Of a stretch of DNA of 64,000 nt, positions 34,900 through 48,724 are shown one piece after another. The stretch is taken from assembly GCA_037013495.1 (NCBI GenBank), contig CM072807.1:14821001-14885000 (forward strand). Reading direction: 5' to 3'. The notes under the pieces are model-generated. The model was not told where the DNA came from, did no database searches, and saw nothing but the letters and a program-made list of their open reading frames with translations. The stretch is from Hippophae tibetana. Lineage: Eukaryota; Streptophyta; Magnoliopsida; Rosales; Elaeagnaceae. The translations under genes and the position numbers were made by a program. Within the stretch, counting starts at the first letter, position 1. The number at the start of each line of letters is the position of its first letter.

Positions 34900-36250
34900 G
34901 GTTCTGTTGTCTTTTGAATTTTTGGGATGTCAGGTAACTCCCCAATGATTTTTTCCGAAGGTTTGTCAAGTTTAGCACTTGTCTCTCTTTTTTACGAGAC
35001 TAGAATTTCACTTTCTTTGTTACCTAAACTAAAAGGTAGATCTTTAGAGATTTCAGGAAAACTAGTATTGACTACCTTACCACTTCAAAGGGTTCTTACA
35101 TCCTTCGCTTGTTCGAGTTGACTAGGCAACTTTCCTAGTTCTTGTCTTTGCATTTGTTCTATTAGTTTCCCAATTTTAGTTTCAATCCTTTTAACTGAAG
35201 CCTCCATAGTGCTCAACCTTTGATTATTCATCAATTGGTTGTCATGACTAACTTTAATAAAAGCATTCAAACTATCCTCTAAGGTTGGCTTAAAAGATTG
35301 ATTTGGTGGATAATGGTGGTTTTTATTTGGCCTTAGTGTTTTCCATTGGGTGTAGGCTTGGTTATTATTTGTTGTCTAATGATGGCTAGGGTTATTATGG
35401 GTTTTTGGATGATACCTTTGAAAGGAATTGACTTTCTCCAATGAACAATTATGAGCATCATGCCCAATTGAAAAACACACTTCACACACCTCTTGATTTG
35501 GCATTTGGTAGGTAGTGAAAATTTGCACTTGCTTAGTCAATTCAGCAAGTTGCAAGGTCATTTCATTACCAGAGCCAACTTCATTGACTCTTGATCTCCT
35601 TCTTCTAGTACTTATTTGTTGAGAATTAGAACCCAACAGCTCATAGAGACTATAGGTTTCATCTGCGCTATTTTCTCCCATAGCTCCTCCAACAACATTA
35701 TAAACCATGTATTGACTCTATAGTGTTAATCCATCATGAAAGAATTGGTTCTAAAGTTGTAATGGAAAGCTATGATAAGTACATTGAATGAAAAGGAGTT
35801 TGAATCTTTCCAAAGCTTCATAAAAGGGCTCTTCATCCGTTTGAGAAAATGTTGCTATCTTCGTCCTTAGATCAGTAGTCTGTTGATAGGAATAGAACTT
35901 AGCCATAAAATTTTCATAGACTACCTCCCAAGTTATTAGAAAACTCGGCTATAGAGTAATGAACCATAACCAAGCTTTATCCTTGAGGGTGTAAGGAAAA
36001 CACCTTATCCTAAGCTGGTCTTCATCAATTATCTACAGTGAAAAGGTTTGGAAAATAACATCTAATGAAATGTAAATGGTCTTAATTAGGAATACCATAA
36101 AAGGAAGGCAACAAATAATAATGAATCTTTTTCAACTCATATTTTCTTGCAACCTCTTGCAATTGTATGTCGAAAGTTGCATTATCATTGATTGGTATCA
36201 TATAGTCCTTTATCATTTTCTATCTATCTCGAGCATCTCCCATGGCTACT
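34900..36250 (-). mobile_element. Second gag region of the gypsy element
   Basis: Gag-type sequence next to the protease. It has the CCHC knuckle CEVCFSIGHDAHNC near 35450, preceded by the SLYELLGSNSQQ block (about 35640) and followed by a coiled-coil-like stretch (about 35270-35090, MEASVKRIETKIGKLIEQMQ) usual for the gag C-terminal part of this lineage. It repeats the layout of the gag at 36800-38000. Confidence 0.8.
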
Positions 36251-36799
36251 TCTAGTTGAAATTGATCATCCTCCTATTGTGTATCAACATCTAGCTCTAA
36301 AATTGAAAATAGTAGAACTCTCTTTGAAAATTTTCTCACTTGACAAAATGTATAGGCTTAAAAAAGACAAAAGACGTAGGGAACCTAGATTTTTTTAAGT
36401 GAAAATCTAAGTTAATTAAGTTAATAAATTAATTCTTTTAATGATAAATTTAAATAATGGACACAATTTTTGAAACAAATGAATTTCTATTATTTCATTT
36501 GAATTTTATTACACACATTCTTAAAATAAAAACAAAACAAACTAAAAGAAAGGAAAATACAATAATGGGTGACCTCCCACTTAGGACTAAAATTTATCAC
36601 CTTATAGTAAGACTTTTCTTGGAGATTTTAGAATGAAAAACTCCATGTCTCCTCTTTATTGAATTTATTTGATCCAATTTGACCATTCAATTATTCTTTG
36701 CTTTGTTTTTGCAAATACTTAGCTAACTGTTCCACTTGGACTTCCACTTTTTTTTATAAATGCTTTCATACAGTCCAACTGTTGATTGGTTTTAAACTA

Positions 36800-38000
36800 G
36801 TTATCTCTTCAGAATTGAATAAAAGAATTCAATTTATCCACTAGGGTTGGTTTACTAAAAAGGCTTCTTGGAATGGGTTGCTGGAATTGCTGGCTTGGCT
36901 TATTTGAGCTTAGGAAAAAAAAAGGGTTTTTGCCTCTAAGAGAAGTTGGGATGATTTCTCCACCTAGGATTGTAGGTATTTGAATTGAGGTCGAATCTTG
37001 GTCTCTGTTGATATGCTCCCAAAACATTAACCTATGCAGGTCTAGTTGGATTTTCTCCTTGATATGGACAGACTTCAGTACCATGTCCTATGTTGCTACA
37101 TAAACCACAATGTTCATTGTTGGTGTTGGTTTGCATAGTAAGAAGGGAAACTTATGTGCTCAATTGAACAAGTTGTTATTGAACTTCATTGCTGGAATCA
37201 ATTTTATGAACTCTAGCTCTTCTCACTCATGAGCTTTTCTGTTGGGAATTTGCACCCAACATCTCAAAGAGGTTGTACATCTCTAAAGCTATCTTCTCTC
37301 CTATAGCTCCTATGGTAGCATTTTCAACAATGAACTTGCATTGCGGCGTAAGTCCATCATAAAAGAATTGGTTCTACAACTATAGGGGAAAGCTGTGATG
37401 GGGGCATAGAGTGAGGAACAGTTTGAACTTAGCCGAGGCTTCATGGAATGGTTCTCCTTCCATCTGAGAGAAAGTGACAATCTTTACTCTCATCTTTGAT
37501 ATTTTTGGTGAGAATAGAATTTTTCCTTGAATTTATTGTAAACATCCTTCTAGGTCATCAGAGAACCTGAAGGGAGTAACATCAACCAAGCTTTGGCCTT
37601 GTCTTTCAAGGTGTGAGGAAAACACCTCATTCTTAGTATATCCTTATTTAGAATACTGAGGGGGAAAGTTTGGACTGTGGTAAACAAGTCTTTAATGAAG
37701 GAAAGAGAATCTTTATTAGGCAGCCCACATAATGAAGGAAGCATGGAAAAATGAATGTTTTTCAAGTCATCATTCCGAGCAGGCTCACCTAGTTGAATAG
37801 AGGCAGTTCCGTGCTAATCAATGGCCATGAAAATTCCTTCATGGTGGTTTCCCTAACATGTGGGGTTTCTCCCATTTCTATTGGTTCTAGTAAAAGATTA
37901 AGGCTTGGCTTTGTGTTTGGTTCAAAAATAGGCTCATGGTTAGAATCCAACCTTGTGGACAATTGTTTAAATTTATAAATATTATCTATGTTTGGTGTAA
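36800..38000 (-). mobile_element. First gag region of the gypsy element
   Basis: Gag-type sequence nearest the 5' LTR, with MLPSLCGLPNKDSLSFIKDL (about 37750-37690), the NLFEMLGANSQQ block (about 37260) and the CCHC knuckle CGLCSNIGHGTEVC near 37100. It is clearly related to, but diverged from, the gag at 34900-36250. Confidence 0.8.
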
Positions 38001-38548
38001 GGGGATTTCCTAAGAATCTTCTACCATATATAGACTAGTGAAATCATAAATATAGAATACCTGTCAATTAAAAAGGAAAAGAATAATAAAATAACTATAC
38101 AAAAATTTAGAGAAAATAAACATAGTATTTAATATAAAAATATCAAACAAACAAGTTAAGTTAATCTTTAAGTTAAATAACATAATCAGTATTAACTAAG
38201 AGTGCTCTCAATAAAGAATGGTGGGTCAAAGTCTCCTTAAAAACCATCATCCTAGATAAAGCAACATTTCCAAGAAAGACTAGTGGCACAAAGGTTTCTA
38301 AGAACTAGCCTTCTAGACAAAACTCTCTTAAATCTTTACTCTTCATGCTATTACAAAGTTAGTTTTCTTAATTTCTTTTTAAAATAAAATAATTAAATAA
38401 ATTAAAGTTTCAATTTTTTTATATTTTTATATTTTTTAATTAAAAATCAAAATTAATTTTTTTTAACAAAAAATAACTAAAAAATCACAATTATTTACAA
38501 CACAAAAAGTTTTCAAAATTTTGATAAATAATTTAAAAATGTTATTCC

Positions 38549-38567
38549 TTACCAGACAACGACACCA
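38549..38567 (-). other. Primer binding site of the gypsy element
   Basis: TGGTGTCGTTGTCTGG on the minus strand directly after the 5' LTR. It corresponds to the TGGCGCCGTTGCCGGGG complement of plant tRNA-Asp(GUC) used by Athila/Tat elements. It is decayed but recognisable. Confidence 0.8.
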
Positions 38568-38571
38568 AAAA

Positions 38572-40309
38572 CTTGCAAGATCGACATTGGGTTAGCAATA
38601 TTGATCTTGCAAATACTTTGGCTTTATATTTGTAAAACTCTCACAAATACACGAATCATTTTATAGAAAATAACAAGTATACTCCCAAGGTCGATCTAAG
38701 GAATGAATATATGTGGTTTTTAATTTATTATTCAAACTCTTAAAAACAAAATTAAATCCTAAACATCTAGTCACGATATTTTTATTTTTGTTTCCTAACC
38801 TAATGACATAAAAAATAAACATAGATATGGATTCAATAAACAATAATGCAATTTTTTATCATTCGTAACAATGGAGTATTTATGGATATAATAATTAAGT
38901 TAATTATGTTTGCTCATATTATTTAAGTTATTAAAAATATAATTCATATTTGTTGATTTTCTTTTTTGTGTATGAAAGTGTCCTTAGGCGGAGCCCAAAT
39001 TCTTTTGTTTAATATTAATTAAGTAATATCCTTAAGCAGAGCCTATTAATTTATTAAGTATTAAATGTTAGCTCTATTTCTAAGAAAATATCAAATCATC
39101 TAATCACAACTTTAGGCGGAGTTAGTTAATTGGACTTTACTCAAAGTGTCTAAATTAAATGTACTGGATAATTAAACATTAGAATCTAATTTTTCATATT
39201 TAAGTTTGTAATGAAAAATAATATATTTCTCTCTAACATTCTTAAAATAAAATCTTGAATAAAAACAAAATAAATTTATTTTATAGAAATGTTTTACATA
39301 TTTAATATTTCGCAATCATAACAACGTTATTATTATATCATATTTATAAATAGGCAACAATGTTAAATTTAATCACAAATAAACTAAACAGAACATATAA
39401 GAATAAAACATAAAAAAATAATTGTAAAGAATTCATTTTAAAATTATACCTAAAATGAATCTTTATAGAACTTTGATGCTAATTCTACTATTGAAAAACC
39501 TCCAAACGGATTTTCATTTCCGTTTATTGAATCAAAGACTAGAAATCTATAAAATCATAACTAGTTCTTCTAAAAAAGAAAAGAACTTTAAAACTAAAAA
39601 AATAAATAACTAAAGAGATAAGTGTGTGATCTTTAGGATTTTGAGGGATTTGATGGATGTGTTTTACAATGAGGGTGAGGGGTCCTTTTATAAATGAGGA
39701 AAAAGCCAAAAAAAAAGTAAGAAAATATCTTAAAAATTGATTTTGGACCGCGTTTGGACAAGCTAGCATGCATGTGGGGGTCAAGATTGCGGCAGACGGG
39801 TGTTGGTACGTCTTGGGGCATAGGACTTAGCACGGGCATGTGCTAGCGAGCATAGGACTTAGCGCGAGCGTGTGCTAGCACACATAGAACTCTGTACCGG
39901 ATTGTGTTGGTTGTGCGTGGGCGTGTGTTATGGGGCTAGCTGAGTGTGCGTGTGGACATGTGCTAGCTGCACACGAGCATGTGTTAGATGCGTAGGCTTC
40001 ATGTGCATGTGGCGCGAGAGCAAGACTTTGCATTTTTTACTGTTTTGACTCATTTTGTCCAATTTTTTCCATTTTTTTATTACTCCTCATTTTTTTCATC
40101 ATTTTTTTTTATATATTGCCTCCAGTATTTGTATTTGAGTCTTTAAGTTATTTTTGAACAAAAATACCTTAAAAAAAAATAAAAAAACCTATAATTTCGA
40201 AAAGACAAATTTATATAAAAATATAATAAAATCATACAAATATAAATCTATTTAATCAATCAAATTACATTAAATTATGGTAATTTTAATGCTTTTTAAG
40301 CACTCATTA
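38572..40309 (-). repeat. 5' LTR of the gypsy element
   Basis: About 1740 bp, paired with 27968-29737. The minus-strand TATA box is TTTATAAAAGGACC near 39690. Upstream of it (about 39770-40020) is GC-rich sequence with repeated units containing GCATGTGCTAG and AGCATAGGACTTAGCGCG. Confidence 0.88.
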
Positions 40310-43300
40310 ATAATGAAAAGGGCTTGCCCGAATAAGTGAACTTGTGAAGGCAATTCAGGATAAAGAGTTTGAAGTTGTCAAATGTGAATGCACAACTGAG
40401 TCTTCTTGTAATTCAGGAGTTATATGCAATCTTAAGAAAGAAACTTTCATCTTAGATGATGAAAAAGCTATTTTGGAATCCTTATTGGAAAATTGTGATG
40501 CTGAGCTAACCAGACTTCATACTTGCATTAAAGCTAACACTAATAAAGTCATTCCTATTGAATCTAGCCTTCTAGAAAAACATTAAATGGTTGAAATTCT
40601 TCATCTACAACAGTATGACTTCGAGAGAAAAATTAAAGAAGCTTTCGAAATTGGAAATAAGTGGTCTCTTAGAGATATGAGTTTTGAGAAGTTATTAAGA
40701 CTTAAAGATGTTCATCCTTTCTCCTTTACTTTGGCTACTATTTAAGAACATTCTTATGTCATTAATATTTCTAATGATTTTTCCACCAACGATTTTATGA
40801 GTGCTCAAAGCCTATCTCTCTCTCCTATTTCTTACAACTCAGGTCATCTTGCATCCGCCTTCTCTCAAAACGAGTCTCCAACTTACAATTGAGATATGTC
40901 AAGTTATGTGGAAGAAATTCTAAAACTTTTCATTACTTTGACTAGTAAGCCTCAAATATACAAAATGATGCTATATTGATCTTGAACAAGTTTAAATCTT
41001 CACTCAAAATTGGCACTTATGAATAAGATTTAAATTGCAATGTGGTTTACACTACCTTAAAGGCTCATACTTTTAGCTATTAGTATTTTTATAGTGGTTG
41101 CTCAAGATACATGACCGATAATAAGTCCTTTTCACAAGTTTAACTCTCACGAATGATGGATTAGTTACATTTGGTGATGGTAATAAGGTATTGATATTTG
41201 ATAGAGGATCTATTAGTGCCTCTATTATCCTTGAACTCAAAGATGTACTCTATATGGAAAGACTCGAGGCTAACCTTACTACCATCAGCCAAATTTATGA
41301 CGAAAATTAACAGTACATGCTATATGGAACTCAAACTGACTATATTGTGTATAACGAGGGGAATTTTGGTCATAGGTGTTAGATTTGATGATAGTTGTTA
41401 TTGTGTATGAACTCCACTTGAAGTTGTTGGTAACAAGATAAGTTTTAGCATTAAACAATTATGGAACCAACTTCTTAGGTATGTTAATTATAAATTGTGG
41501 AAGAAAATCTCAAATCTCAAAGTTGGTCAAGGTCTCCCTACTATCACCTTCATACTTGAACACATTTGTGATCCTTGTCAGATGGGTAAACAAAATACGA
41601 GTCCACACAAGAAGAACCAACACTTTTTTACCACTATACCTCTTCCACTTCTTCACATAGATCTGATGGGTACCATTCAAATTCCCAATATGAGAGAAAG
41701 AAAGTATATGTTGGTTATTGTCGAAGATTTTTCTAGTTATACTTAGGTGTTATTTCCCAGAGAAAAATCCAAAGCCTTTGATCATTTCAAGACCTTGTCT
41801 ATCAAGTTATAAAATGAAAATTTCGAATCCATCAGTACTATTATCAAAATTAGAAGTAACCATTGTATAGAATTTGAATTTTCTAAGTTTAGTGCTTTTG
41901 TGAGGAATAGGTGTTCAACATGAGTTCTTTGGGTTGAAACAATTAACACTGCATATTATACATTGAATCGATGTGTAATGAGACATGGTACCTGTCAATA
42001 TTTGTATGAACTCATGCACAAAAAGAGACCAAATGTTAAGCACATTCATGTGTTTGGTAGCACGTGCCACATTCTCATAGATAGAGAGAATCTAGATAAG
42101 TTTGAAGCTAAGAGTGATCTTGGAATATTCATATGATACTCCAACAATATTCATGCATATTATGTCTACAATTTAAGAACATCTTCCATCATATAGTCAA
42201 TCATGGTGTGATTGATGACTCTCATGCTACTAAACTTGTTGAATCGAATGACAACAATATTTTTGGTGACTGGAGTTCTTCAGACAGTGTTATCAGTAAT
42301 GTTTAGACTCATCTAACAATAACATTATTCATACTCCCAGAAGTTTTGAGAATGAAAACGATGGTGATCAAGATGAATTATCACTTCCTAAGTAGGCAAA
42401 TAAAGCTCATTCTACTGACAAGTCATTGGTAATGTTGAATGAGGTGTTAAGATAAGATGTCAATTACAAGAGACATTGAACTACATGTTCTTCATTTTAA
42501 CTACTCTTCCCAAAAATGTAAAAGAAGTCTTGTAGGATGTACATTGGGTGAACTTACCTAATTTAAGAGAAATGATGTTTGGTATCTTGTTCACCAAACC
42601 TCTAGAAAATTTTTTTACTGTTACCTGCTAGTTGTAAATAAGAACAAAGAAGATGAAAATGGAGTCATTGCTAGAAATAAATCTCATCTTGTTACACAAG
42701 GGTATACCTAGATTGAAGGGATAAAATTTGATGAAACAGTCACTCCCGTTGATCATCTTGAGTCTGTTAGGATACTTCTTGGTCTTGCCTATTTTTCTAG
42801 GTTTAAGTTATATCAAATGGATGTCAAATGTTTCTTTCTGAATGGAATCATTGAAGAATAAGTTTTTAATGGAAAACCAAAAGGTTTTGAAGACCGAAAC
42901 TTTCCAAATCATGTCATGAGACTAAAGAAAGCTCTTTATGGATTAAAAGAAGTTGTTATACATGGTATAAACTTCTCATCACATTTTTCCTCAATAACAG
43001 TTTATTGAGAGGAGGTGGTGACAAAATCTTATTTGTTGTAAGAATTCAAAGAGAATTGTTATTTCTCAAGTCTATATTGATGACATCATTTTTGGTTACA
43101 CTAAAAACCTTAATCAAAAGTTCGCTGCCACCATGCAAAGTGAGTTCGAGATTAGATTAGTTGGTGAACTAAAATTCTTGGTTTTCAAATCAAACAAATG
43201 ATAGATGGGATCTTCCTCCCATAATCAAAATATGTCAAGGATCTAGTTAAGAAGTTTGGGTTATATAATGCCTCTTCTACTCGAACGCTTATAAGCACAA

Positions 43301-45949
43301 CTCTGAAACTCCATCAAGATTCTTCAAGTAAGAATGTTAAGCAAACTTTGTATAGGAGGATGATTGGGAGCCTTTTGTATCTAACTTCTAGCTACCGAAA
43401 TATCTCCTCCAGTGTTAGTGTTTATGCTAGATACCAAGCTAACCCCCAAATAATCGCATCTAGCTACTGTCAAAAGAATCATTAAATATGTCAAGGGTAC
43501 GTCAAAAGTTGGTAGTTGGTATCCTAGAGATACTATTGCAAAGTTGGTTAGTTGCTCTGATGTTGATTGGGTAGGATGTAATAATGATAGAAAAAGTACT
43601 TCAGGTGGTTGTTTATACTTGGAAAATTCCTTGATCTCCCAGCATAGTAAAAAAGCAGAGCTTAGTTTCTCTTTTGACTATTGAGGCTAAATTTATTGCT
43701 ACAAGATTTTTCTATTCTTAATCACTTTGGATGAAACAAAGGTTATATGATTATGGTATCCAAGTTAAAGATCTTCTCTTACATTACGACAACACCAATG
43801 TTATTTGTATTTCAAAGAATCCTATTTAACACCCAAGGACCAAGCATATTGATATCTGTCACTATTTTATAAAAGGTCTTGTTGAATTAAACACCTTAAC
43901 TTTGCAGTATATATGCATTGATCGTCAACATACTGATATTGTTACTAAACCTCTAGATTTTCTAAGGTTTGAATTCCTTAGAAAAGTTATTATACCTCAG
44001 TATATATGTCTCTTACTATTTTTCTCATGTGTTTTTCCTCTTCTCTTTTATATGTTACCTTTGTTTGCTAGATGAACCTTCTTTCTTCATGAGTTTTCAA
44101 CTAGTTTTGAAGTTCAATGTTTGTTTTATGAGTAATATGCCTTTAGCTTAGATTGTAATAAGGCAATCTTGATATGTGTTTTTTAAGCTCATGTATGACT
44201 AAATTCTTGCATTTTCCTAAAATGTTTTGTTTCTTTTACCCATGTCTTAACATTGTGAATTTATATGGATATTTTGATAAGTCTGTGTGTTCCTTGCTTA
44301 AATAAGTTGTATGACTCTAAAAAGCTTTAGAATCCATGTGTAGTGTCCCTTGAGGCAAAATCATAAGTGATGCTTAGATAGAAAGATGATTCATGCCTTA
44401 TTTGATCCATTTTGATCCTTCTTGCTACCCTTGTCTACTTATGCTTAGTTTCCCCTTTTGAGCCTTTTTGTTAGACCTTCATTTCTTTACACCTACTTGG
44501 CCAACTTAAATGATAAATCTCACTTACCTATCACTCATTTTGTTTAGTTTCAACTTTGCCTTGTTGAATGCTCTTTCTTTGAGACTAGATGTATTCCTCT
44601 CGAGGAAATAATGTAAAAAAAAAAAAGGAGAAAGAGAGAACAAAAGGGAGAAAGAAATATATGTTTTTATAAAAAAAAATAGAGAAAGAAAGAAAAAGAA
44701 AACAAAAAAATGGTTCATTAACTCTTGTCTAAATAGCTATTGAAGAAGTTCCCATGTTTGGGACGTTCCTAAGTGATTCATTTTGGGAGATATAAGGAAA
44801 AGGTTCTCTATTTAATGGAAAATCATTTTTGGTTATGAGCTTTGTGCTCGAAGTGAAAGTTTGTCTTCTAAAGTCGTGCCTTTGCTAAAAATGTACATTC
44901 TCTTCAACCCAAACCTCAACCTATCTCGATTTTCTTGTTTCACTTAAGTTCTTTTTGATGTCATACAGAGTAAACATGTTTTGTACAGCATAAATTAAGC
45001 TGAAATCAAATATTTAGTCATACTCCTATTTTATTGAAGCATGGATTGATAGACCTATGAATGTTTATGTAAAGTGCATTGTTTAATCTAAATTCACTCT
45101 TACTCCTGAAGCTTTCTCAATCTAATCTCTCTTTACTACTAATTTCTATATGTCTTTTCTCCCTTATTTTAAGGTATTCCTTTGACTTTTCATGTCAAAA
45201 AAGGGGATAAGTTTATGTGCGCAATTATATATATATATATATATTTGCTATATGTTTTTTCCATGTTGTGTGTTCATGGGTTGTGAATGCAAGATTGTAA
45301 TACATATTATTATCTGACTTGCATGCATTCAGGGGAGTGTTGCATGAAGTTTAGGGGAGTTGTGTTATTTTCTTTTTTTTGTTTTCTATCATCTTGTACC
45401 TATATATGGGTAACACGATAGCATGTGATTTGACTACACATTATTTCTGCATGTTACGTTTCACGACATATGTGTTTGTTTCGTGTGTGTAGAGTACATG
45501 GGTAAAGTGAAGTCTTCGAGCTTTAGATATTGTGTGTGTAGTGATGTTGAGACCATCATGTTTCAGATTGACAAAATGGAAAATTTGATTCATAAAATTA
45601 GATGGAACACTCAATATGGATGCACTTGGAGTATGTGTGTCTATTTGGTTTTAACACGTATCATTGTGTTGGTCATAGGAACAAACAACTTTAGGTCATC
45701 TTCATGATCTTCCCATGCTTGATAAACTTATGTATCTAGTCATACAGTCGTTTGACCTAGAAAGCCAAAGGGGGAGAATGTAAGTCACATTGTACTCGTA
45801 TCCATGTGTTGGCTTCCTATATATAAAACACATTGTCTGTTTTATTTTTCAAAAATAGTAGAAAAGCAATAATTTAATGCATTATATGATTGCAACTTTA
45901 ATACTAATATCAAATTGATTCTTTACTTCTTTATGAAAATATTCAAGCA

Positions 45950-46830
45950 TAAAAGGAAATTCTTACATTTCTTTTAATAAATAATCCCAAGTAGCTTTAG
46001 AATGGTCATCAGCAAAAGTAAAAAAATATTTAAACCCAAAAAATTGGAATCTGCATCAAACCCTAAATATCTGAATGAATTAAATCAAAACGATATAGAC
46101 TAGCGTTATTGACATGAGTAGGAAAATAAATTCTATAATTTTTCCTTAACTAACATAACTCACACATTAAAATAGACAAATCATATGACTGAACACCAAT
46201 ATGATGAATGAGAGATAAAAGGTGCATGTCTAACTCGATAATGACACTAATTAGAATTAATAGTAAAAGATAATGTTAAAATTGGAACGGTAGATTTTTT
46301 ACTAGAGGTAAATACCATTAACTTCACGACCTCCATAAATTGTCTTCTTGGACACCAAATCCTTGAAGGTACAATAGGAAGGAAACATGTTCCTTACAAT
46401 TAAAAAAACCTTATGATTTTACTAACTAATAATATATTCATAGAAAATTTAGTAATATAAAAAGTGAAGGGTATAGAATAGAAACTATTTAACATGATCA
46501 TTCCTTATCCCGTAATATGATATTTGGAACTATCAGCAAGAGTAACAAATGACTCTTTACTACGGAAATCAAGAGTATGAAAAATAGACCGATGACTAAT
46601 CACTGTTTAGCACAACCAAAATTAATACACAAAGGTAAATTGGATTAGGACATAGTGAAACTATCTTATTGGTACTAAACACTATTGGATTAGGAACAAT
46701 GGGTGAGTTACCTGAAGGTACTAACGAAAATATTGTAGTAATAAAGGCAATGGGAGCATTAGAATCAACCCCAGATTGAGAAGTAATTAATGTAGAGTGA
46801 GAGTAACTATCATTAGATTAAATCATTTGA
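45950..46830 (-). mobile_element. Copia protease-integrase fragment
   Basis: The minus strand reads, from high to low coordinates, gag/protease-like sequence, then the GAG-pre-integrase and integrase start (NYRIYFPTHVNNASLYRFDLI near 46130 and ADDHSKATWDYLL near 46000). It is a decayed copia fragment inserted in the 3' LTR area of the SIRE-like element. Confidence 0.65.
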
Positions 46831-46883
46831 GTAGAAATTAAAAGTGTGTGCATGTTTCATTCATGCTTGACTTTTAAAAAGAT

Positions 46884-46918
<35 letters not shown>

Positions 46919-48720
46919 GGTTTCTTTATAACAACAAAAAAAGCCAAAATAGCCACTTACCAAAACACATATATGAATATGGGTCTATTCTCTAAAAAAA
47001 GATAATAAAACAATAGAGAGAAAAATAAATACTATAATCCTAAGTTCTTCAAAGTAGTGAGATGGTTATTACAAATAAATAGTAATAATCCTCTTGAAGT
47101 CAATGCATATTCATTCATCTTAAAACACACATTTAAAATTCTTGCTTGATGGTTTTGATTGAAGTATGATATTAGTAATATAATATCTTCATAAATTCTA
47201 GCATTGGATTCATTTCATGATATCATAATTATGCTCATTTGAGCCTTTATTGATTATCATATGCGAACCTTTTTGCTTTATTCTTTACATAACTTATGTT
47301 TGCATATATCTTGTTGAGTGCTTGAATCCATAGGATTAATGTGAAATTGAGAGTATATTTTGCAAGGATTAGAGTTGAAACAAATTTGAATTCCTAACAC
47401 TAGGATTGGGCAAGTCAAAATATTTTTTTTATTCTTTTTAGTTTTATTTATTTCATAATTAGGATGTTTGTGGGTATCATTACTAAAAACTCTCACAAGA
47501 GTTAAACTCATCCACCAAGAACCATCTAGAGGTTTAAAGGCTTATCTCATATGTTAAACAAAATTGTGTCAATCTATGAAAATGATTTAGGTTAGGTTAG
47601 TTTAGTTTATTTAATTTTGTTTTTGTTTTTAAATCACTTTACTTAGAAAGGCTAGAAAGAAGTTAGTTGGGTATAGTGATAAGTGCTTGAAAAATACTCA
47701 TATTTTATGATTTTATTATTCTTAATTGTATAAATAGATTTGATTATAGTATGTTTATAATAACATATTTATATCATTATTTATACAAATCTATATGTTT
47801 GAAATCACTGGTGTGTTTTATTGTATTTAAGGTGTTTTTAGTTTCAAAATACACAAATTTGTCAACATTTATTTTACATCCTAATAACATAAAAGATTAA
47901 AACATGTAAGCTTTACACCAAGAAGTAACCATTCTTTAAGGTGAACAAGGAAAATTTCAAGAAAAGTAAAGCATATCACGGTGAAGAAAGTAGTGTGTCA
48001 TGGGGCATACTATTTGGGAGAAATCACTAGGCACATTGAGTTTTTTGTGTCGTTGTGTGGAATAACGTGTGTTACGGTGTTGAATAACGTGTGTCAAGAT
48101 GGGGCCCTTTCAAGAAAGAATTGTGTGAAACAAAAACAACATGTGTCACTATGGGGAAAAATCATGTTGTAATGCACAACTATGAATTTTGACTTTGAGC
48201 CCTCTATACAAGTTTTTCCCTATAAATACAAAGGTAAACATTATATTTGATTTAGCTTTTCCAAATTATATTTTTAGTAGTCATAGGATAGTTTAAATTT
48301 TAGATCCAATTTTCAAAGTTGTTCCACCACTATATACATATATAGAAAGTGAATATTCTAATTGTGAAGAAGATCCAAGATTTGGACAAGCCAATGACAA
48401 CTTGTTCATAGATCTAAAATCATTTTCAACAAAAATGGGTATTTTAATTGGTTTTTTTTATCTCTTTCTATAATTTGATGTCTTTCATAGTTGAACTAAC
48501 TTTTGTTAATTTAATTATGATTGGATAATTGTATAATATTGGGTTTTAGTTGTTTGGCTTCCCATGATTGGAAGAACAGTTATATGATTTGAATAAATAT
48601 GAGTTTTATTTATTTCTAGTTCATGTTCTTAAAATCTTTAATTATAAATTAATGATGGACCAATTATTGATTTATAATTAAAGAAGATATTTTAGAATTA
48701 AGCATTAAAAACATCATATG
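46830..48720 (+). mobile_element. Athila/Tat-type fragment: internal 3' region plus LTR
   Basis: About 46830-47670 matches the 3' non-coding internal region of the gypsy family (markers near 46835 and AACTCTCACAAGAGTTAAACTC near 47490). An LTR starts TGATAAGTGCTTGAAAAATAC near 47674, with GC-richer promoter sequence at 47970-48160 (GTGTG-rich, with AATAACGTGTGT twice) and TATA box CCTATAAATACAAAGG near 48221. The end blends into sequence like the family-2 LTR (compare 48640-48710 with 53695-53760). A (TA)n run is at 46888-46916. Decayed. Confidence 0.65.
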
Positions 48721-48724
48721 TGCA

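Larger units (their letters stand above)
27968..40309 (-). mobile_element. Whole-length but decayed Ty3/gypsy element, Athila/Tat lineage
   Basis: A 12.3-kb fossil on the minus strand, flanked by the perfect 5-bp target duplication ATAAT (27963-27967 and 40310-40314). It has two LTRs with TGATGAG/CTCATCA-type ends (38572-40309 and 27968-29737), a tRNA-Asp-type primer site, two gag regions, protease, RT, RNase H and integrase, then a 1.75-kb non-coding 3' region. Markers such as REAQRRLNPNM in RT and PYNPQTSGLVEVSNRQI in integrase are typical of the Athila/Tat lineage. Over a stretch of about 245 bp I counted roughly 28 differences between the LTRs, about 11 percent, so the insertion is millions of years old. 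Tens of breaks; it is inert. It lies in the gag region of the SIRE-like copia element. Confidence 0.92.
26459..45850 (+). mobile_element. SIRE-like Ty1/copia element, decayed, split by a gypsy insertion
   Basis: Fossil of a large copia element. The candidate 5' LTR is 26459-26992 (starts TGTAAGTC), followed by a primer-site relic TGGTATTGATTG (about 26994). Gag starts near 27292 (MDDTQGLVSRPPKFNG) and continues beyond the nested gypsy element from 40315. Protease-like YSGCSRYMTD lies near 41090-41120, integrase at about 41490-42150 (ICDPCQMGKQ and LLHIDLMGTIQ), RT at about 42560-43150 and RNase H at about 43540-43930. A long non-coding 3' region ends in the polypurine tract AAAGGGGGAGA (45767-45777), then a 3' LTR start TGTAAGTCACATTG at 45779. 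The integrase pattern fits the SIRE/Maximus lineage. Many breaks. Its far end is obscured by later insertions. Confidence 0.72.
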
